Source: Carpediemonas membranifera
Taxonomy: Eukaryota; Fornicata
Assembly: GCA_019828565.1 (NCBI GenBank)
Contig: JAHDYR010000066.1
Coordinates: forward strand, 248,001-312,000
Length of the DNA stretch: 64,000 nucleotides
Reading direction: 5' to 3'
The notes below the pieces were generated by a model that had not been told where the DNA came from, made no database searches, and saw only the letters and a program-made list of their open reading frames with translations. Below, one piece after another: positions 50,401 to 61,095 of this stretch (its first letter is position 1; each line of letters begins with the position of its first letter). The position numbers and the translations under genes were made by a program.

Positions 50401-50509
50401 CGACTCTGTCGGTGATGCGGAGGCATACCTTGACAGTGTTCTCGGCGGCCAGGTGGCTGCGACGGACTTTGCTGCAAGGATCCTGGGCTTTGATGGACCC
50501 AGCAAGTAA
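47495..50509 (+). CDS. CFAP251: Cilia- and flagella-associated protein 251 (WDR66)
   Basis: About 1,004 residues. Many WD40-type repeats fill two propellers (QGHTNKITSLRISPDRR at the start; GEITDIALTFDGQYALACG near residue 760). The C-terminal part has the characteristic EPFIDLIDGGREGTFFNDLQ, DYFVYAQLRHQGED and a linked helical/EF-hand-like region (AFIRLFVNHRPLAPLDMSD). CFAP251 is a subunit of the calmodulin- and spoke-associated complex at the base of radial spoke 3, so the organism has a motile axoneme. No intron is needed. The first ATG after an in-frame TTG is used. Confidence 0.88.
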   Translation: MQTSACIGFSLESAQVANLTDSERSSILYIASNTVVYHDVVKEKQYVLQGHTNKITSLRISPDRRNAVSADAGPDPLIVVWDTYELVPKRTYFSPFPDRVGVKCLDVSADGEFIVAISDSTPQYLAVFRWTDEKTNSDAAAMVDEERPIAMLQIEETNEPMTYVAFDRADHSRVLTNGQTSVVFWLMEPNPDFDPESTEPQAPFMFTYHVPEAMTGPHKLTNSTFTTTPPDPLSNKAETIEAVSATTTGALVQWLWDGTDYPLGMRKEKVVTGIHDQAPRAINQVTAGDNWLATAGADGCVRVFDFKFKSLASYESINSGPITALSFAKLDTELEDDEAVLDGTAIRLPGFIGSTTHGEIIELKLDESSDLPLDGSGVHGIIKGFSAPITCMTARENTYEAYVGSQDGRFRIVSLNDRSFVREHRFQETVTGTDIVKQQVHIPITPLCVATHPTGELIAVGLQNGTLSLMNPTTLAELSTYTHSTPAITKAVFSPCGRVLATIDDSRCVSLYREDPTKKKPALDADGHMMNTNHWQFVGKCRAHTSAIVDMAFIPPPTDDEVTAFGYTEKPGLRLASIGLDRHLSVIEVERSSVTSGLLLSTHMIIEDGVAPAFIQYLPANPRAFHSTPDGPQLAMTSEGRPIPVCSDNRPALIIGTRDHKLRLRDAQTYEIMRTAIGPTFGLSMDGLLPIPLGEDQTPAMESIQHSGITMPDLALTLPASAHEGQYYLYKTPEKVIGLVRSPFDGDPNRAIGMIAHCGEITDIALTFDGQYALACGRNDGVLTAWSVDLADFNNTVDATPKGIEPFIDLIDGGREGTFFNDLQDYFVYAQLRHQGEDYSLARNPTGRIPVSTVPDLERALGFYPSEFDIKALEAEIASHTTRAALAAGRPPVTLAMAEVDLNAFIRLFVNHRPLAPLDMSDIASAFEKLGAERLTGLLDRGLLADKIAETGDKMTELEFARCVAALVGDSVGDAEAYLDSVLGGQVAATDFAARILGFDGPSK

Positions 50510-50759
50510 GAGTGCTGTGACATAAACTTTTGTTTCTAAGTTTTTAAATGTTAGGCTGGGAGGGAGTTTGGAGAGAGGTTTAGACAATGCGACCTTGGAG
50601 AGCCGGGGCATACAGACTGGGATGCGGCGCTGCTGCGGGCCAGACGCCATCTTAACATAGCCTCCCGATTTTTTCCTCCTCATTTTTTATCCTGCAATTG
50701 TGTCCAGATCTTGACGAGATCTGTTGGGATCTTGGCCCCATGCTCTGACCCAAACGTAT

Positions 50760-52567
<1,808 letters not shown>

Positions 52568-52629
52568 ACGATAATAGCGGAATTATTAATTAAGGTCAGC
52601 GGGCAAGTTTACTTCGGCGGTCGACTGGA

Positions 52630-53883
52630 TCAGATCTTCTTATGCTGGGCGATCTTGTAGAGCTTGTAGATGCCCGCTAGACAGAGGAACACGATGCCGC
52701 CCGCCGGGGTGGTTGCAAGGATCACGATGAAGTAGCCGTTGAAGAAGACGGCGCAGACGAACGCCGTCACGCCTGCCGTGACAGCCGCGGCGATGCATGC
52801 GAAGAGACAGAGGAACGCCACGCTGCGGGCCATGACTTGGATCGAGGCCACCTTCTTTTTGACATTGCGGACAGTGTCATCCCGCCCCTTGACGACGAGG
52901 ATCGTCAGGGCGGTGTGGTACACAGCCGAGACGAGGAACACGGTGAGGCCGATGCCCACGACAGCGAGGGCCGCGGACCCAAACAGGAGGTATACGTTCC
53001 AGTGGTTCAACGCGAAGCCGACGAGCAGGAATATAGCGACACCCGCGCCGAATCCGACGCCTGCTGACCATGCAAGGGTGCCGACGCTGTCCTTGTGCGC
53101 TGCAGGGACGCCGTAGGTGGCGTATATGATCGAGATGACCTGCGAGCCAACCCCGATGACGATGGCGCCGGGGATACAGATGCAGGCTAAAGCGATAGCG
53201 ATGTTGATGACGCGGAGGTTGAATATGATGCCGAGGGGCACAACGCCGATGAGGCTGATTACGGTAAGCACCACGCCGACGATGCCGATGCGGAAGACCG
53301 TGTTGATCAGCGTCGTCACCGGTAGGGCAGGCGTTTCCTTGGTCAGCATGAGCTTCCGTCGCCACGTCCCGGTGAGTATGGCGAGGAGCAGCCCGTCTCC
53401 CGTTGGCGGGGTCGAGGGAATGGTCACAACACGCACGGGCTCAGGCTTGGGCGGGACGACAGTGGCGCTGGGCTTGTCGGCGCCGTAGTCCGGCGCTGTG
53501 TGATTGAAGTGCTTCTGATCTTCATCGGATGAGGATGACGAGGAGTCTCGCCTGCAGTTCTTGCCTCTGCTGTGCGTGTCCCTAGCAGGTCCTGGCGGCT
53601 CCATGGCCGGCTCGGGGGCGAACGTAGGGGCCGACGGGGCCGTGTATGGGTTGGGACCGTACGGTGCTGCAGCGGGGCCAGGCGCGTACGATTGGCCGTA
53701 TGGATTGGAAGGCTCTGAGCCATACTGGGCGTATGTATAGTCTGTGGGGGCCATTCCACTGTCGCCTGCATTGCCGTAGGGATTATCGGGATAGCGATAC
53801 GCCTGTCCTGGCTGTCCCTGATTGTTTCCTCCCACAACATTGCCGTATGGACTGCTGCCGTATTGTGAATAGAACTCGCCCAT
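52630..53883 (-). CDS. Multipass membrane protein with a Tyr/Pro/Gly-rich N-terminal region
   Basis: 417 residues from MGEFYSQYGSSPYG. The open frame extends upstream, but that part looks like untranslated read-through. Residues ~1-110 are low-complexity (repeated PYG and YGS), then Ser/Asp-rich (RDSSSSSSDED). From about 190 come roughly eight hydrophobic segments. Related pattern: cytoplasmic disordered tail followed by a membrane bundle, as in several trafficking or sensor proteins, but no family is recognised. It is convergent with CTP synthase, with about 60 nt between stops. Confidence 0.65.
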   Translation of the reverse strand: MGEFYSQYGSSPYGNVVGGNNQGQPGQAYRYPDNPYGNAGDSGMAPTDYTYAQYGSEPSNPYGQSYAPGPAAAPYGPNPYTAPSAPTFAPEPAMEPPGPARDTHSRGKNCRRDSSSSSSDEDQKHFNHTAPDYGADKPSATVVPPKPEPVRVVTIPSTPPTGDGLLLAILTGTWRRKLMLTKETPALPVTTLINTVFRIGIVGVVLTVISLIGVVPLGIIFNLRVINIAIALACICIPGAIVIGVGSQVISIIYATYGVPAAHKDSVGTLAWSAGVGFGAGVAIFLLVGFALNHWNVYLLFGSAALAVVGIGLTVFLVSAVYHTALTILVVKGRDDTVRNVKKKVASIQVMARSVAFLCLFACIAAAVTAGVTAFVCAVFFNGYFIVILATTPAGGIVFLCLAGIYKLYKIAQHKKI

Positions 53884-54295
53884 CGATTTCCCGAACTTGT
53901 GGCAACTTCTTCCTTGAAGACCCGATCTGACTCGAGGATTGTATCTCGTCGGGCAACCGGAGTACCCCACAGGGCACGAAGGAGCGGCAGCAGGGTGCCT
54001 ATGCGGCCAGCATGCTGTCGGGCTGAGGGATCCAAGGATTCCGGAGTCTGGTATGGCTGACCCCTGCCCTGCGGAAGGGGCAGACACAAGCTCTCCACAT
54101 GATGCTATCCAGAGGCTACGCACTACGTGTTATGTCAGGAGGTGGAATGATTGGTGGTGGGTTGACGCTGAGAATGAAGATCAATAACGGCATACAATCG
54201 TATGTCGCCACTCTGCAATCGATTCAGTGCGCCACTGGCGACAGTACAGCCCGGGTTCCAGACACCGCAGGTTTTGACAAGTGAAACCGACACTT
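53884..54295. other. Divergent promoter region, no gene seen
   Basis: About 410 nt between the membrane protein (minus) and COG2-like (plus) starts. Short frames on both strands have no family features. It should hold both promoters. Confidence 0.45.
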
Positions 54296-55836
54296 ATGCT
54301 CAACATCCGCCAGGAGCTTGCTGCTGACCAGTTTGATGCTCCATCATTTGTAGATAAGCTTAGGTCTCAAGGAAATTTAGTTCTTTTGCGTGCTAATGTT
54401 CGTTTTATCCTGCTACACCTCTCACATAGGTAGAAACTATCAAGGACCAGGCCAACGACGAGCTTATTACTGCAATACACGAGCAATGCTCTGCGGTGAT
54501 TCACCCCATCACCAAGATTAACCCCAGAGACATCACCACCGTTCGGGAGAAGCTTGAGGCACTGACCGAGCCATTCACAGAGTACGAGCGTCTCATGGGG
54601 ACCCACAGGGCGAAGATAGACGCCACCAAGGCAGCAATTCACCACTCTAACGACGAGATCAAGCGAGCGATGTTTGCCCAGGCCCTCTTCCGCAGTGTCC
54701 ACACCCTCGTCGCCTCCCTGGATGCCCCCGAACCGGTGGACATCGACGCCGTGACCAGCGAATACTGCAAGCTCGCCAAGACTGTTGACCAGGCCACCCC
54801 GCGCCAGGGACACCCCCTGAGGGCAGCACTGCGGGACGGCAAGGGGACGCTGGTCGACAGGATCCTGGGCCAGACCATCGTGAAGGCCGACGTGTCGGAT
54901 GAGGACGCCGCTAGGGCCATACAGGCAGTGGTCCGGCTTGGGGCGGACGACCGGCTGTTGTCGACGCTGACCCAGGAGATCTCCGCGAGGATGGGCGATG
55001 CAGACACGATGCAGGATGCCATCAAGGCCATCACCCCGGTACTAGCGTCGCCCTGGTTCACTACCGTGGCCGCAGCCAGTGTGCGTCTGGCCACGACGGC
55101 CGACCCCGACATGTCTATCCAGTTCCACATGTCACACGCGATGCTAGCAGCCATGAAGGCGGTCAAGCGGGACAGTGCGCTGGTAACCGTGTCCACCGAG
55201 TCTGAGATGAAGCAATTCGAGCGGGACTACATGTCCGCCCACGCCTACCTCCAGACGCTGCATGGCATGTTCGCCCGTGCGGCCGGGACCGAGGGGGAGA
55301 TCGAGACATTCGTGCAATTCGCGATAGAGGACCGCCGGATGCATGACGCCTTCATGTCGTGTCTTTTGATCCCGAGGCACAGAGTCGACGCCTACTACAA
55401 GCAGAAGCAGCTCGCCGCCATCAGCGCATTCGAGAAGAAGCTCGAGATGAACGGCATCAAACCGACCAACAACACATTTATCTTTGACCTGAAGACCGAG
55501 GGTCCCCGCCTCCTCCAAGAGCAGCTCGAGCGCGTCTTCTCGGACCACATCACACCCGACCCGATGCGGGGCACGGCGCCGCAGCTTATGGCGCACTATG
55601 TGTCACTGCTGTTCGCTGTCGTAGATCAGTTTAGTGCATGGGCGCAGCGGCTGAAGGGGAGAGAGCCGGACGCCAAGCTGACCCTGGTCACCGACGACGT
55701 CCAGACGCTGTGCACTGCCGAGGGCGTTCTCAGTGTCGTCAAGGGCCGCATCGCGGAAGCATGGGGTGAGGAGTCGGCACGAAAGGTCGTTGAGGCGGCA
55801 AGGTCGAGGATGCTCAAGGGCGTCTCATTTTATTGA
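54296..55836 (+). CDS. COG complex subunit 2-like protein, one 32-nt intron
   Basis: Exons 54296-54397 and 54430-55836 (intron GTTCGT...TCACATAG) give 502 residues. The N-terminal DAPSFVDKLRSQGNL then ETIKDQANDELITAI, INPRDITTVREKLEAL and a helical run mirror the start of COG2 (short helix, then long coiled-coil helices), a tether of Golgi retrograde vesicles. It is shorter than animal COG2 (~740), as expected for reduced tethering complexes in protists. The rest is helical with no distinct motif. Without the splice the first exon ends in a stop. Confidence 0.6.
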
Positions 55837-56030
55837 CTTGACTGCCTGAGAAATGCATCTTGCGGCTGTATTAAATTCCATAGCAGACGGTGGGTTGCAT
55901 ATTGCCGTCGACTTCGCAATCTATGATCTATAGTTGAGCCCATGCAACCGTCAGACTGGCTTGGTCTCGTCATCTTTTTTTGTGCAAGTGATCTTTTTTC
56001 ATGAAAAAAAGAGAGACGATAGCAATTTCC

Positions 56031-56367
56031 ATGTCTGAGCTCGCCTGTGTGTACGCTGCTCTCGCTCTTGCTGACGCCGGTGTTGAGATCACCGCCGACA
56101 AGCTTGTCGCCATGACCAAGGCCGCTAACGTCGAGGTTCAGCCTGTTTGTTCACCATTGTTCAATTCTCATCCAGATCTGGGCTTCCCTCTTCGCCAAGT
56201 TCCTTGAGGGCAAGGACGTTATGGACATGCTCTCCAACGTTGGCTCTGGTGCCGCTGCTGCCCCCGCCGCCGCTGGCGCTGCCGCCGCTTCTGAGGAGGC
56301 CGCTGCTGAGGAGGAGGCCGAGGAGTCCGAGAGCGACTCCGACATGGGCTTCGACCTTTTCGGCTAA
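56031..56367 (+). CDS. RPLP1: Acidic ribosomal stalk protein P1, one 31-nt intron
   Basis: Exons 56031-56144 and 56176-56367 (intron GTTTGT...CATCCAG) give 101 residues: [17 protein letters not shown], then after the splice [15 protein letters not shown], an Ala-rich hinge, an acidic run and the conserved end [11 protein letters not shown]. An ATG 30 nt upstream in frame would add ten residues; the family starts at MSELAC-type sequence, so I chose 56031. It forms the ribosomal stalk with P0 and P2 and recruits translation GTPases. Confidence 0.95.
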
Positions 56368-56580
56368 GGATTATCCTCAGTGTAAACCCAAAAATCATTG
56401 ATGACGCTGTCGTCTTCGTTCATGAGTTGATTTATAACTGATTAACGGAATAGGAATGTCTTGACGCCGGCCCAGCAAGCTTTAGCTCACGGCATGCATA
56501 GTGGAGCTACTACCAGCGACACCACCCGCCACTGCAGGGAGCCGAGGGCAAAAGTGCTCATCGACGTAGCGGAGGTGAAT

Positions 56581-57675
56581 ATGGTGAAGAAGCCCTTTAT
56601 CGATAAGAAGAGCGCTGTTCACTTCAAGCTGATGAATACGTCGTATCACGGCGAGAACGTCATTGCTGGCGAGCAGGCGAATTACTGGGAAGAAGTGAAT
56701 CCGCCAAACATGGCCCCCGAGGCCGCTGCTGCTCGCAAGGTCCAGAAGATCGACCTCAATGAGAGCGATGACGACGATCCATTCCGCGAGGTCGACGACG
56801 AGGGCATCCCCAAGGACCTCGATGTCGAGGAAGGCTCCGACGTTGAGATCGACGACGAGCTGCGCGAGGCTATGCGTGCCCGCATGGAAGAGTACGGCAT
56901 GGAGAGCGAGGATGCGTACGACGAGGAGACTTGCGATGACGACAGCGAGGAGGGCTTCGACTTTGGCGACGAGACCGAGTCCGACGATGAGGAGTACGAC
57001 TTCGACTTCCCCAAGGACCGCAACGCCAAGGTCGACATGGCCGAGCTGGGGCCGGCAGACCGGGGAGACTACGGCCAGTTCTTCGACGGGCTGTCTGACG
57101 ATGAGGTCGACGATGAAGAGGGCCTCGGCGACGTGCACGACCTTGAAGACGAGATCATGGCGGAGATGGCGAACATGGACGTGCGGCACGACGTGAAGCA
57201 GATCGCGGAGATGATGAGGCAGACGCCCGAGGACATCGAGAAGACACGGCTAATCGTCGCGCAGAAGGAAAAGAAGAAGAAGATCGCCATCGCGACGTCC
57301 AACATCGTCCGCAACGTCATGGACCGCGAGTTCGACCCCAGCAAGGAGCACAAGCCCGCGACCATCGGCCCCGCCATCCGCATCAGCAAGGGCGGCTTCC
57401 CCATCGGTGTGCTGCGCCGCAAGGGACAGGAGAGCGACGACGAGTACGATTCCGATGAGTCTGACGGAGCGCCCAAGGTCGACCTCGGCGTTGCCCGCAA
57501 CAAGGAGGAGACGGCCGAGGAGAAGAAAGCTCGGAAGGCGGCCATCAAGAAGGCCAAGGCGGAGGTCCGGGAGGGGAAGAAGACGGCTGCGAAGGAGCTC
57601 AAGAAGAAGCTGAGGAAGAAGGAGACGAGCCGCATGGGCAACGTGCTCCAGCCGCAGGGCCGCAAGCTGTACTAG
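56581..57675 (+). CDS. LTV1: 40S ribosome biogenesis factor LTV1
   Basis: 364 residues. It starts MVKKPFIDKKSAVHFKLMN, matching the LTV1 entry KKPFI-KK-AV-F. A strongly acidic middle (two long Asp/Glu runs) leads to RGDYGQFFDGLSDDE, the F-x-x-L/F-D-D block. A basic coiled-coil C-terminus (EEKKARKAAIKKAKAEVRE) completes it. LTV1 binds pre-40S particles near uS3 and is released before export. The frame is open 40 codons upstream, but the family start fits 56581. Confidence 0.88.
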   Translation: MVKKPFIDKKSAVHFKLMNTSYHGENVIAGEQANYWEEVNPPNMAPEAAAARKVQKIDLNESDDDDPFREVDDEGIPKDLDVEEGSDVEIDDELREAMRARMEEYGMESEDAYDEETCDDDSEEGFDFGDETESDDEEYDFDFPKDRNAKVDMAELGPADRGDYGQFFDGLSDDEVDDEEGLGDVHDLEDEIMAEMANMDVRHDVKQIAEMMRQTPEDIEKTRLIVAQKEKKKKIAIATSNIVRNVMDREFDPSKEHKPATIGPAIRISKGGFPIGVLRRKGQESDDEYDSDESDGAPKVDLGVARNKEETAEEKKARKAAIKKAKAEVREGKKTAAKELKKKLRKKETSRMGNVLQPQGRKLY

Positions 57676-57990
57676 GGCCTCGGACTCTGTAAATACGCGG
57701 ATTAGTTCGCAGAGCGGGGCGGGGGGCTGCTATGGGATGGGGGGCGGGCCTTCTCGGTCCCGGGCCCGGGTCTGGGTTTGAGCAGATGAGTCTCTCTGAA
57801 GTTCCAAGCCCAGCAACACGGATGATTTAGATCAATCAGCACCTCAACTACTTCTACCCCAACGGCAGTGTCTCCACAACAACGGACTCGCAGTCACAGA
57901 TCCGCTTCGGCAGCTGAGCACCACCCCAACTGTGTCGGAGTGGCTGTGGCCACCGCACTTTAAGACACATCTCACCGTGCTATTGAAGGG

Positions 57991-58018
57991 TCGAACAATG
58001 TGTTTACACTGCGCAACA
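57991..58018 (+). repeat. Left direct repeat of the full-length Fanzor element
   Basis: 28 nt, TCGAACAATGTGTTTA... ending CTGCGCAACA. It matches 59871-59898 at 26 of 28 positions. Confidence 0.82.
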
Positions 58019-58198
58019 CTGCCCTATCTCCCTCCTACTCACGTCTTAAGTCGGTAGGGAGATCGTCTTCTCCAGGGCTTCCACAAAGCGTCTTCTTCGT
58101 GGACGTCAGCACAGCTGCAAACATCACAATCGCTCACACGTCGTCTCATTGTCTTCTATTCCACATTAAATTCACTTCTACACTTGTATAGGCTGGTA

Positions 58199-59818
58199 AT
58201 GGTGTTCATCGTCGCATGCTCATGGCTCATCGTATCGTCGTATGGAGTGAGTCCCAGTCTCCGGGCGTGGTTCACCCGATACGCCAACTCTGTGAAGCTG
58301 TGGCTCGCCCGCACGGTGAAGACGTACCGTGACAGGCTACAGGGCAGCCTCGCCCGACTCGAAGAGGCTCTCGCAGGTGTTGGCTCTCCGGCCTTCTTCC
58401 AGCAGGAGTTGGCCGGCGTTCACGCCATCCTCGGCAGGGTCAACCCTGAGATCCTCGCGTGTCTCCCCTCGCTGTTCTGGGCGGCTCACATGGGTGAGAA
58501 CGACGGGCTCCCAGTCTCCGAGGCTGCCCCACGCATTCTCTCTTGCGTCTGGGCAATTGCAGACGGAGTGGAGAAGTTGAGTGGCCTCATCAGCCACTTC
58601 AACGGGGAGTACTCGATGTCGCTCCGCCAGCCTCGCCTCGTGCCGATCGTGCCCATGGCCCCCGTCCGACCGGGCTTCATGGCCTACCGTGAAACGATGG
58701 GCCTACTGAACGAGAACTTCTGTCATCGTGTGGGAATTAATCCCACACTCCCACACGCCACCAATCCGTTGACAGAAGAGCAGAAAAGACGCTACCGGGA
58801 CAACCCCAGGTCAATGGGCCGTCTGCTCAGCCTGAGCACCGATGGGGTCTGTGTGGCGGTGACGGTTAAGCGAGGCGGCCGCTATCGGCCACAACATGAT
58901 GCGAGCATGCCTGTTCGAAAGCGAGCGAGAGGGCGGGAGAAAGAGCGCCCCCGACTCGGAGAAAATAATGCCGATGCTCCGCCCGCGCCGGATCCTGATG
59001 CCCACCTCATGGGGTTCGACCCGGGCGCGAGGTCCATCGGAGGGTATTACATCAAGCACCCCGATGGCACCAGCTCCGGCGTCCTCCCAAAGTGCGGATA
59101 CACTAAGACGCCAAGTTTCGGCTTTGATATGACGGCCGCGTCGTTCAAGAGCACAGGACTAGTGAGTATCAACAACTCTATTAGGTTTGTGCTGGACAAC
59201 GCGAACGACATTTTCGAGGCTGGAATGCGTAAGTCTTTCCGCCGAGTGCGCTTTGCGAACCACATCCTTCGCCAGAAGCACTTCGCCCGCTGCGGCCAAC
59301 AGTTGGCTCGGGAGTTCGGTCGCCACCATCCCATCGCCACCCCCATTCGCCTGAAAGTCTTCTACGGGAGCTCGGGATTCACCACGCCTGCTGGTATGTT
59401 CATTCCTTGCGCGCCATATCGAAAGTTCGCGAGAGAGATAGTTCCCCATCTCAAGAGGTATAACATTGTCGTCGATCTTAACATGGTTAACGAGGACCGC
59501 ACCACCGTCGTCTGCCCTCACTGCCACGCCCCCTACAAGCGAGTTCGTCCGCGTGATGACCAGCACGTTCACCCACATCGTGTGATGCTCTGCGAAAATC
59601 CACAGTGCCGTGGTGCTCAGTGGCGCGCAACAGTTCCTGATGCTCTGAATGTTGATCATCGGGACAAGAGTGCTGCAGAGAACATCCTGTGGCGTTCTCT
59701 TGCCACGGAAGATGAGCTCGGTCACTCTCCGTTCAGTCGCACATTGATCCCACGTCTTCAAACATCATTCCAGTATCATCAATTGGCTAACCGCCACCAT
59801 TCGTCTGCTGACGGATGA
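58199..59818 (+). CDS. Fanzor-type RNA-guided nuclease homologue
   Basis: 539 residues from ATG at 58199. The N-terminal half is helical and basic with a nuclear-signal-like RKRARGREKER (about 240-250). RuvC-I is LMGFDPGARSIGG (Asp 274). The bridging helices FANHILRQKHFARCGQQL lie at about 353-370. A strand KVFYGSSGF, where TnpB has its RuvC-II Glu, lacks the acid; an alternative Glu lies in MVNEDRTT (Glu 432). This shift is described for Fanzor proteins. The zinc ribbon is VVCPHC and MLCENPQC (Cys 439, 442, 465, 470). RuvC-III is VDHRDKSAAENILW (Asp 489). All catalytic residues are present, so the enzyme may be active. Fanzors cut DNA guided by an RNA encoded beside the gene. Confidence 0.82.
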   Translation: MVFIVACSWLIVSSYGVSPSLRAWFTRYANSVKLWLARTVKTYRDRLQGSLARLEEALAGVGSPAFFQQELAGVHAILGRVNPEILACLPSLFWAAHMGENDGLPVSEAAPRILSCVWAIADGVEKLSGLISHFNGEYSMSLRQPRLVPIVPMAPVRPGFMAYRETMGLLNENFCHRVGINPTLPHATNPLTEEQKRRYRDNPRSMGRLLSLSTDGVCVAVTVKRGGRYRPQHDASMPVRKRARGREKERPRLGENNADAPPAPDPDAHLMGFDPGARSIGGYYIKHPDGTSSGVLPKCGYTKTPSFGFDMTAASFKSTGLVSINNSIRFVLDNANDIFEAGMRKSFRRVRFANHILRQKHFARCGQQLAREFGRHHPIATPIRLKVFYGSSGFTTPAGMFIPCAPYRKFAREIVPHLKRYNIVVDLNMVNEDRTTVVCPHCHAPYKRVRPRDDQHVHPHRVMLCENPQCRGAQWRATVPDALNVDHRDKSAAENILWRSLATEDELGHSPFSRTLIPRLQTSFQYHQLANRHHSSADG

Positions 59819-59870
59819 TATTGTACAGTTTGGCACTTTGATCGTTCCTTTCAGGCCCTGTCTGGGAGGT

Positions 59871-59898
59871 TCGAAAAATGTGTTTATACTGCGCAACA
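59871..59898 (+). repeat. Right direct repeat of the full-length Fanzor element
   Basis: 28 nt ending CTGCGCAACA, two differences from the left copy. It lies 53 nt after the Fanzor stop and 8 nt before the next ATG. Confidence 0.82.
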
Positions 59899-59905
59899 GG
59901 CGAAG

Positions 59906-61024
59906 ATGTCGTCCGAGTGGTGCTTCGATGAGCGGACGATGAAGGACTTTGACGAGCAATGCATCAAAGCCATAGATAAGATCCGTCAACGGCGAGTTAC
60001 CGACACAGACGAGATCGCTGTCAGCACAGCGCGTTTCTTCAAGGAAATCATCTATGAGTCTCAGGGCGATGATATTGAGGCTCTTATCAACACTATTAGG
60101 CACTATGGGCACATGCTGCAACAGGCTAACCCCTCTGAGTACGTTATTAAGAACGTCATGTTCCGCGTTCTCTTCCTCATCCGCGACCAGTACCTTGCAG
60201 CCGTCCGCGGCACCACAAACGACGTTCAGTACTTCGCGCCGTCCCTGGACACGCTGATCAAGAACGCCGGGCAGCACACGGATGTCCCGTTCAATATTCC
60301 CGTGATCAACATCAAGAAGAGCGTAGCCGACCTCATCGAGCGGCCCAACTCAACCACCAACGCGGACGAGGAGAGTCTTGTCGACAGCATTCAGCGCTCC
60401 ATCGAGGAGATCTCCGCCTCGGCCCCCAAGCACATCCACCCCAGCGAAGTTGTCCTTGTGCACGGCTACTCCAAGGTCACGATCGAGTTCCTCCTGGCTG
60501 CTGCGGACGAGATGCAGGGCGAGTCGTTCGAGGTGATCGTTGTTGAGCGGGCACCGAGCATGGACGGCCATCAGACGGCAAGCGAGCTGGCGGACTGCGA
60601 CGGCATCACAGTCACCCTCATCCCAGACTCCGCCGTGCTCGCGTGCATGGCCAAGGTCGATATCGTGCTGCTCGAGCCCCGCGCGATCCTTGGGGACGGC
60701 ACACTTATGGTGCCCTCGGGCGGGCAGAACATCGCCATCGCCGCCCGGCGCTACCACGTCCCCGTCCTGGCCCTGGCCGGCGTCCATCGCCTGTCACCCC
60801 TGCATGTGTGCCGGGATGCCCCCGTCCGGCAGGGCGCGGCGGACACCCTGGCCGACGCGTCAACGGCCATCCTGGAGGATACGATCGTAGTGAGCCCCGA
60901 GCACGACATGATCCTGCCGTACCGGTACAAGATCCTGATCACGGACGACGGAGACCATGGCGTATCCTATGTGTACCGGTTGCTGACCGAGCTGTACCAC
61001 CACGTCGACTTCAGCCCGGTGTGA
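59906..61024 (+). CDS. EIF2B2: Translation initiation factor eIF2B subunit beta
   Basis: 372 residues without introns. N-terminal helices include PSEYVIKNVMFRVLFLIRDQ, typical of the beta subunit. The Rossmann-like C-terminal half has HPSEVVLVHGYSKVTIEF, EVIVVERAP and SYVYRLLTELYHHVD at the very end, as in EIF2B2. It is part of the regulatory core (alpha, beta, delta) of eIF2B, which exchanges GDP for GTP on eIF2. Its start lies directly after the right repeat of the Fanzor element, so the repeat is in its promoter or leader. Confidence 0.92.
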   Translation: MSSEWCFDERTMKDFDEQCIKAIDKIRQRRVTDTDEIAVSTARFFKEIIYESQGDDIEALINTIRHYGHMLQQANPSEYVIKNVMFRVLFLIRDQYLAAVRGTTNDVQYFAPSLDTLIKNAGQHTDVPFNIPVINIKKSVADLIERPNSTTNADEESLVDSIQRSIEEISASAPKHIHPSEVVLVHGYSKVTIEFLLAAADEMQGESFEVIVVERAPSMDGHQTASELADCDGITVTLIPDSAVLACMAKVDIVLLEPRAILGDGTLMVPSGGQNIAIAARRYHVPVLALAGVHRLSPLHVCRDAPVRQGAADTLADASTAILEDTIVVSPEHDMILPYRYKILITDDGDHGVSYVYRLLTELYHHVDFSPV

Positions 61025-61095
61025 GGTGTAATAAACGGCTATCGGACGGTGCGGGTGGGAGCTGGGTCGTGGCCAGTCGAAGCCCCGAGAGAGTG

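Larger units (their letters stand above)
57991..59898 (+). mobile_element. Full-length Fanzor-bearing element
   Basis: About 1.9 kb between 28-nt near-identical direct repeats, containing one Fanzor gene and no transposase. The layout parallels the decayed copy at 36208-37603. No terminal inverted repeats are seen. The right repeat lies 8 nt before the eIF2B beta start codon. If this family follows other Fanzor or TnpB loci, a guide RNA (omega RNA) would run from the gene end through the right repeat; that is inference. Confidence 0.6.
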
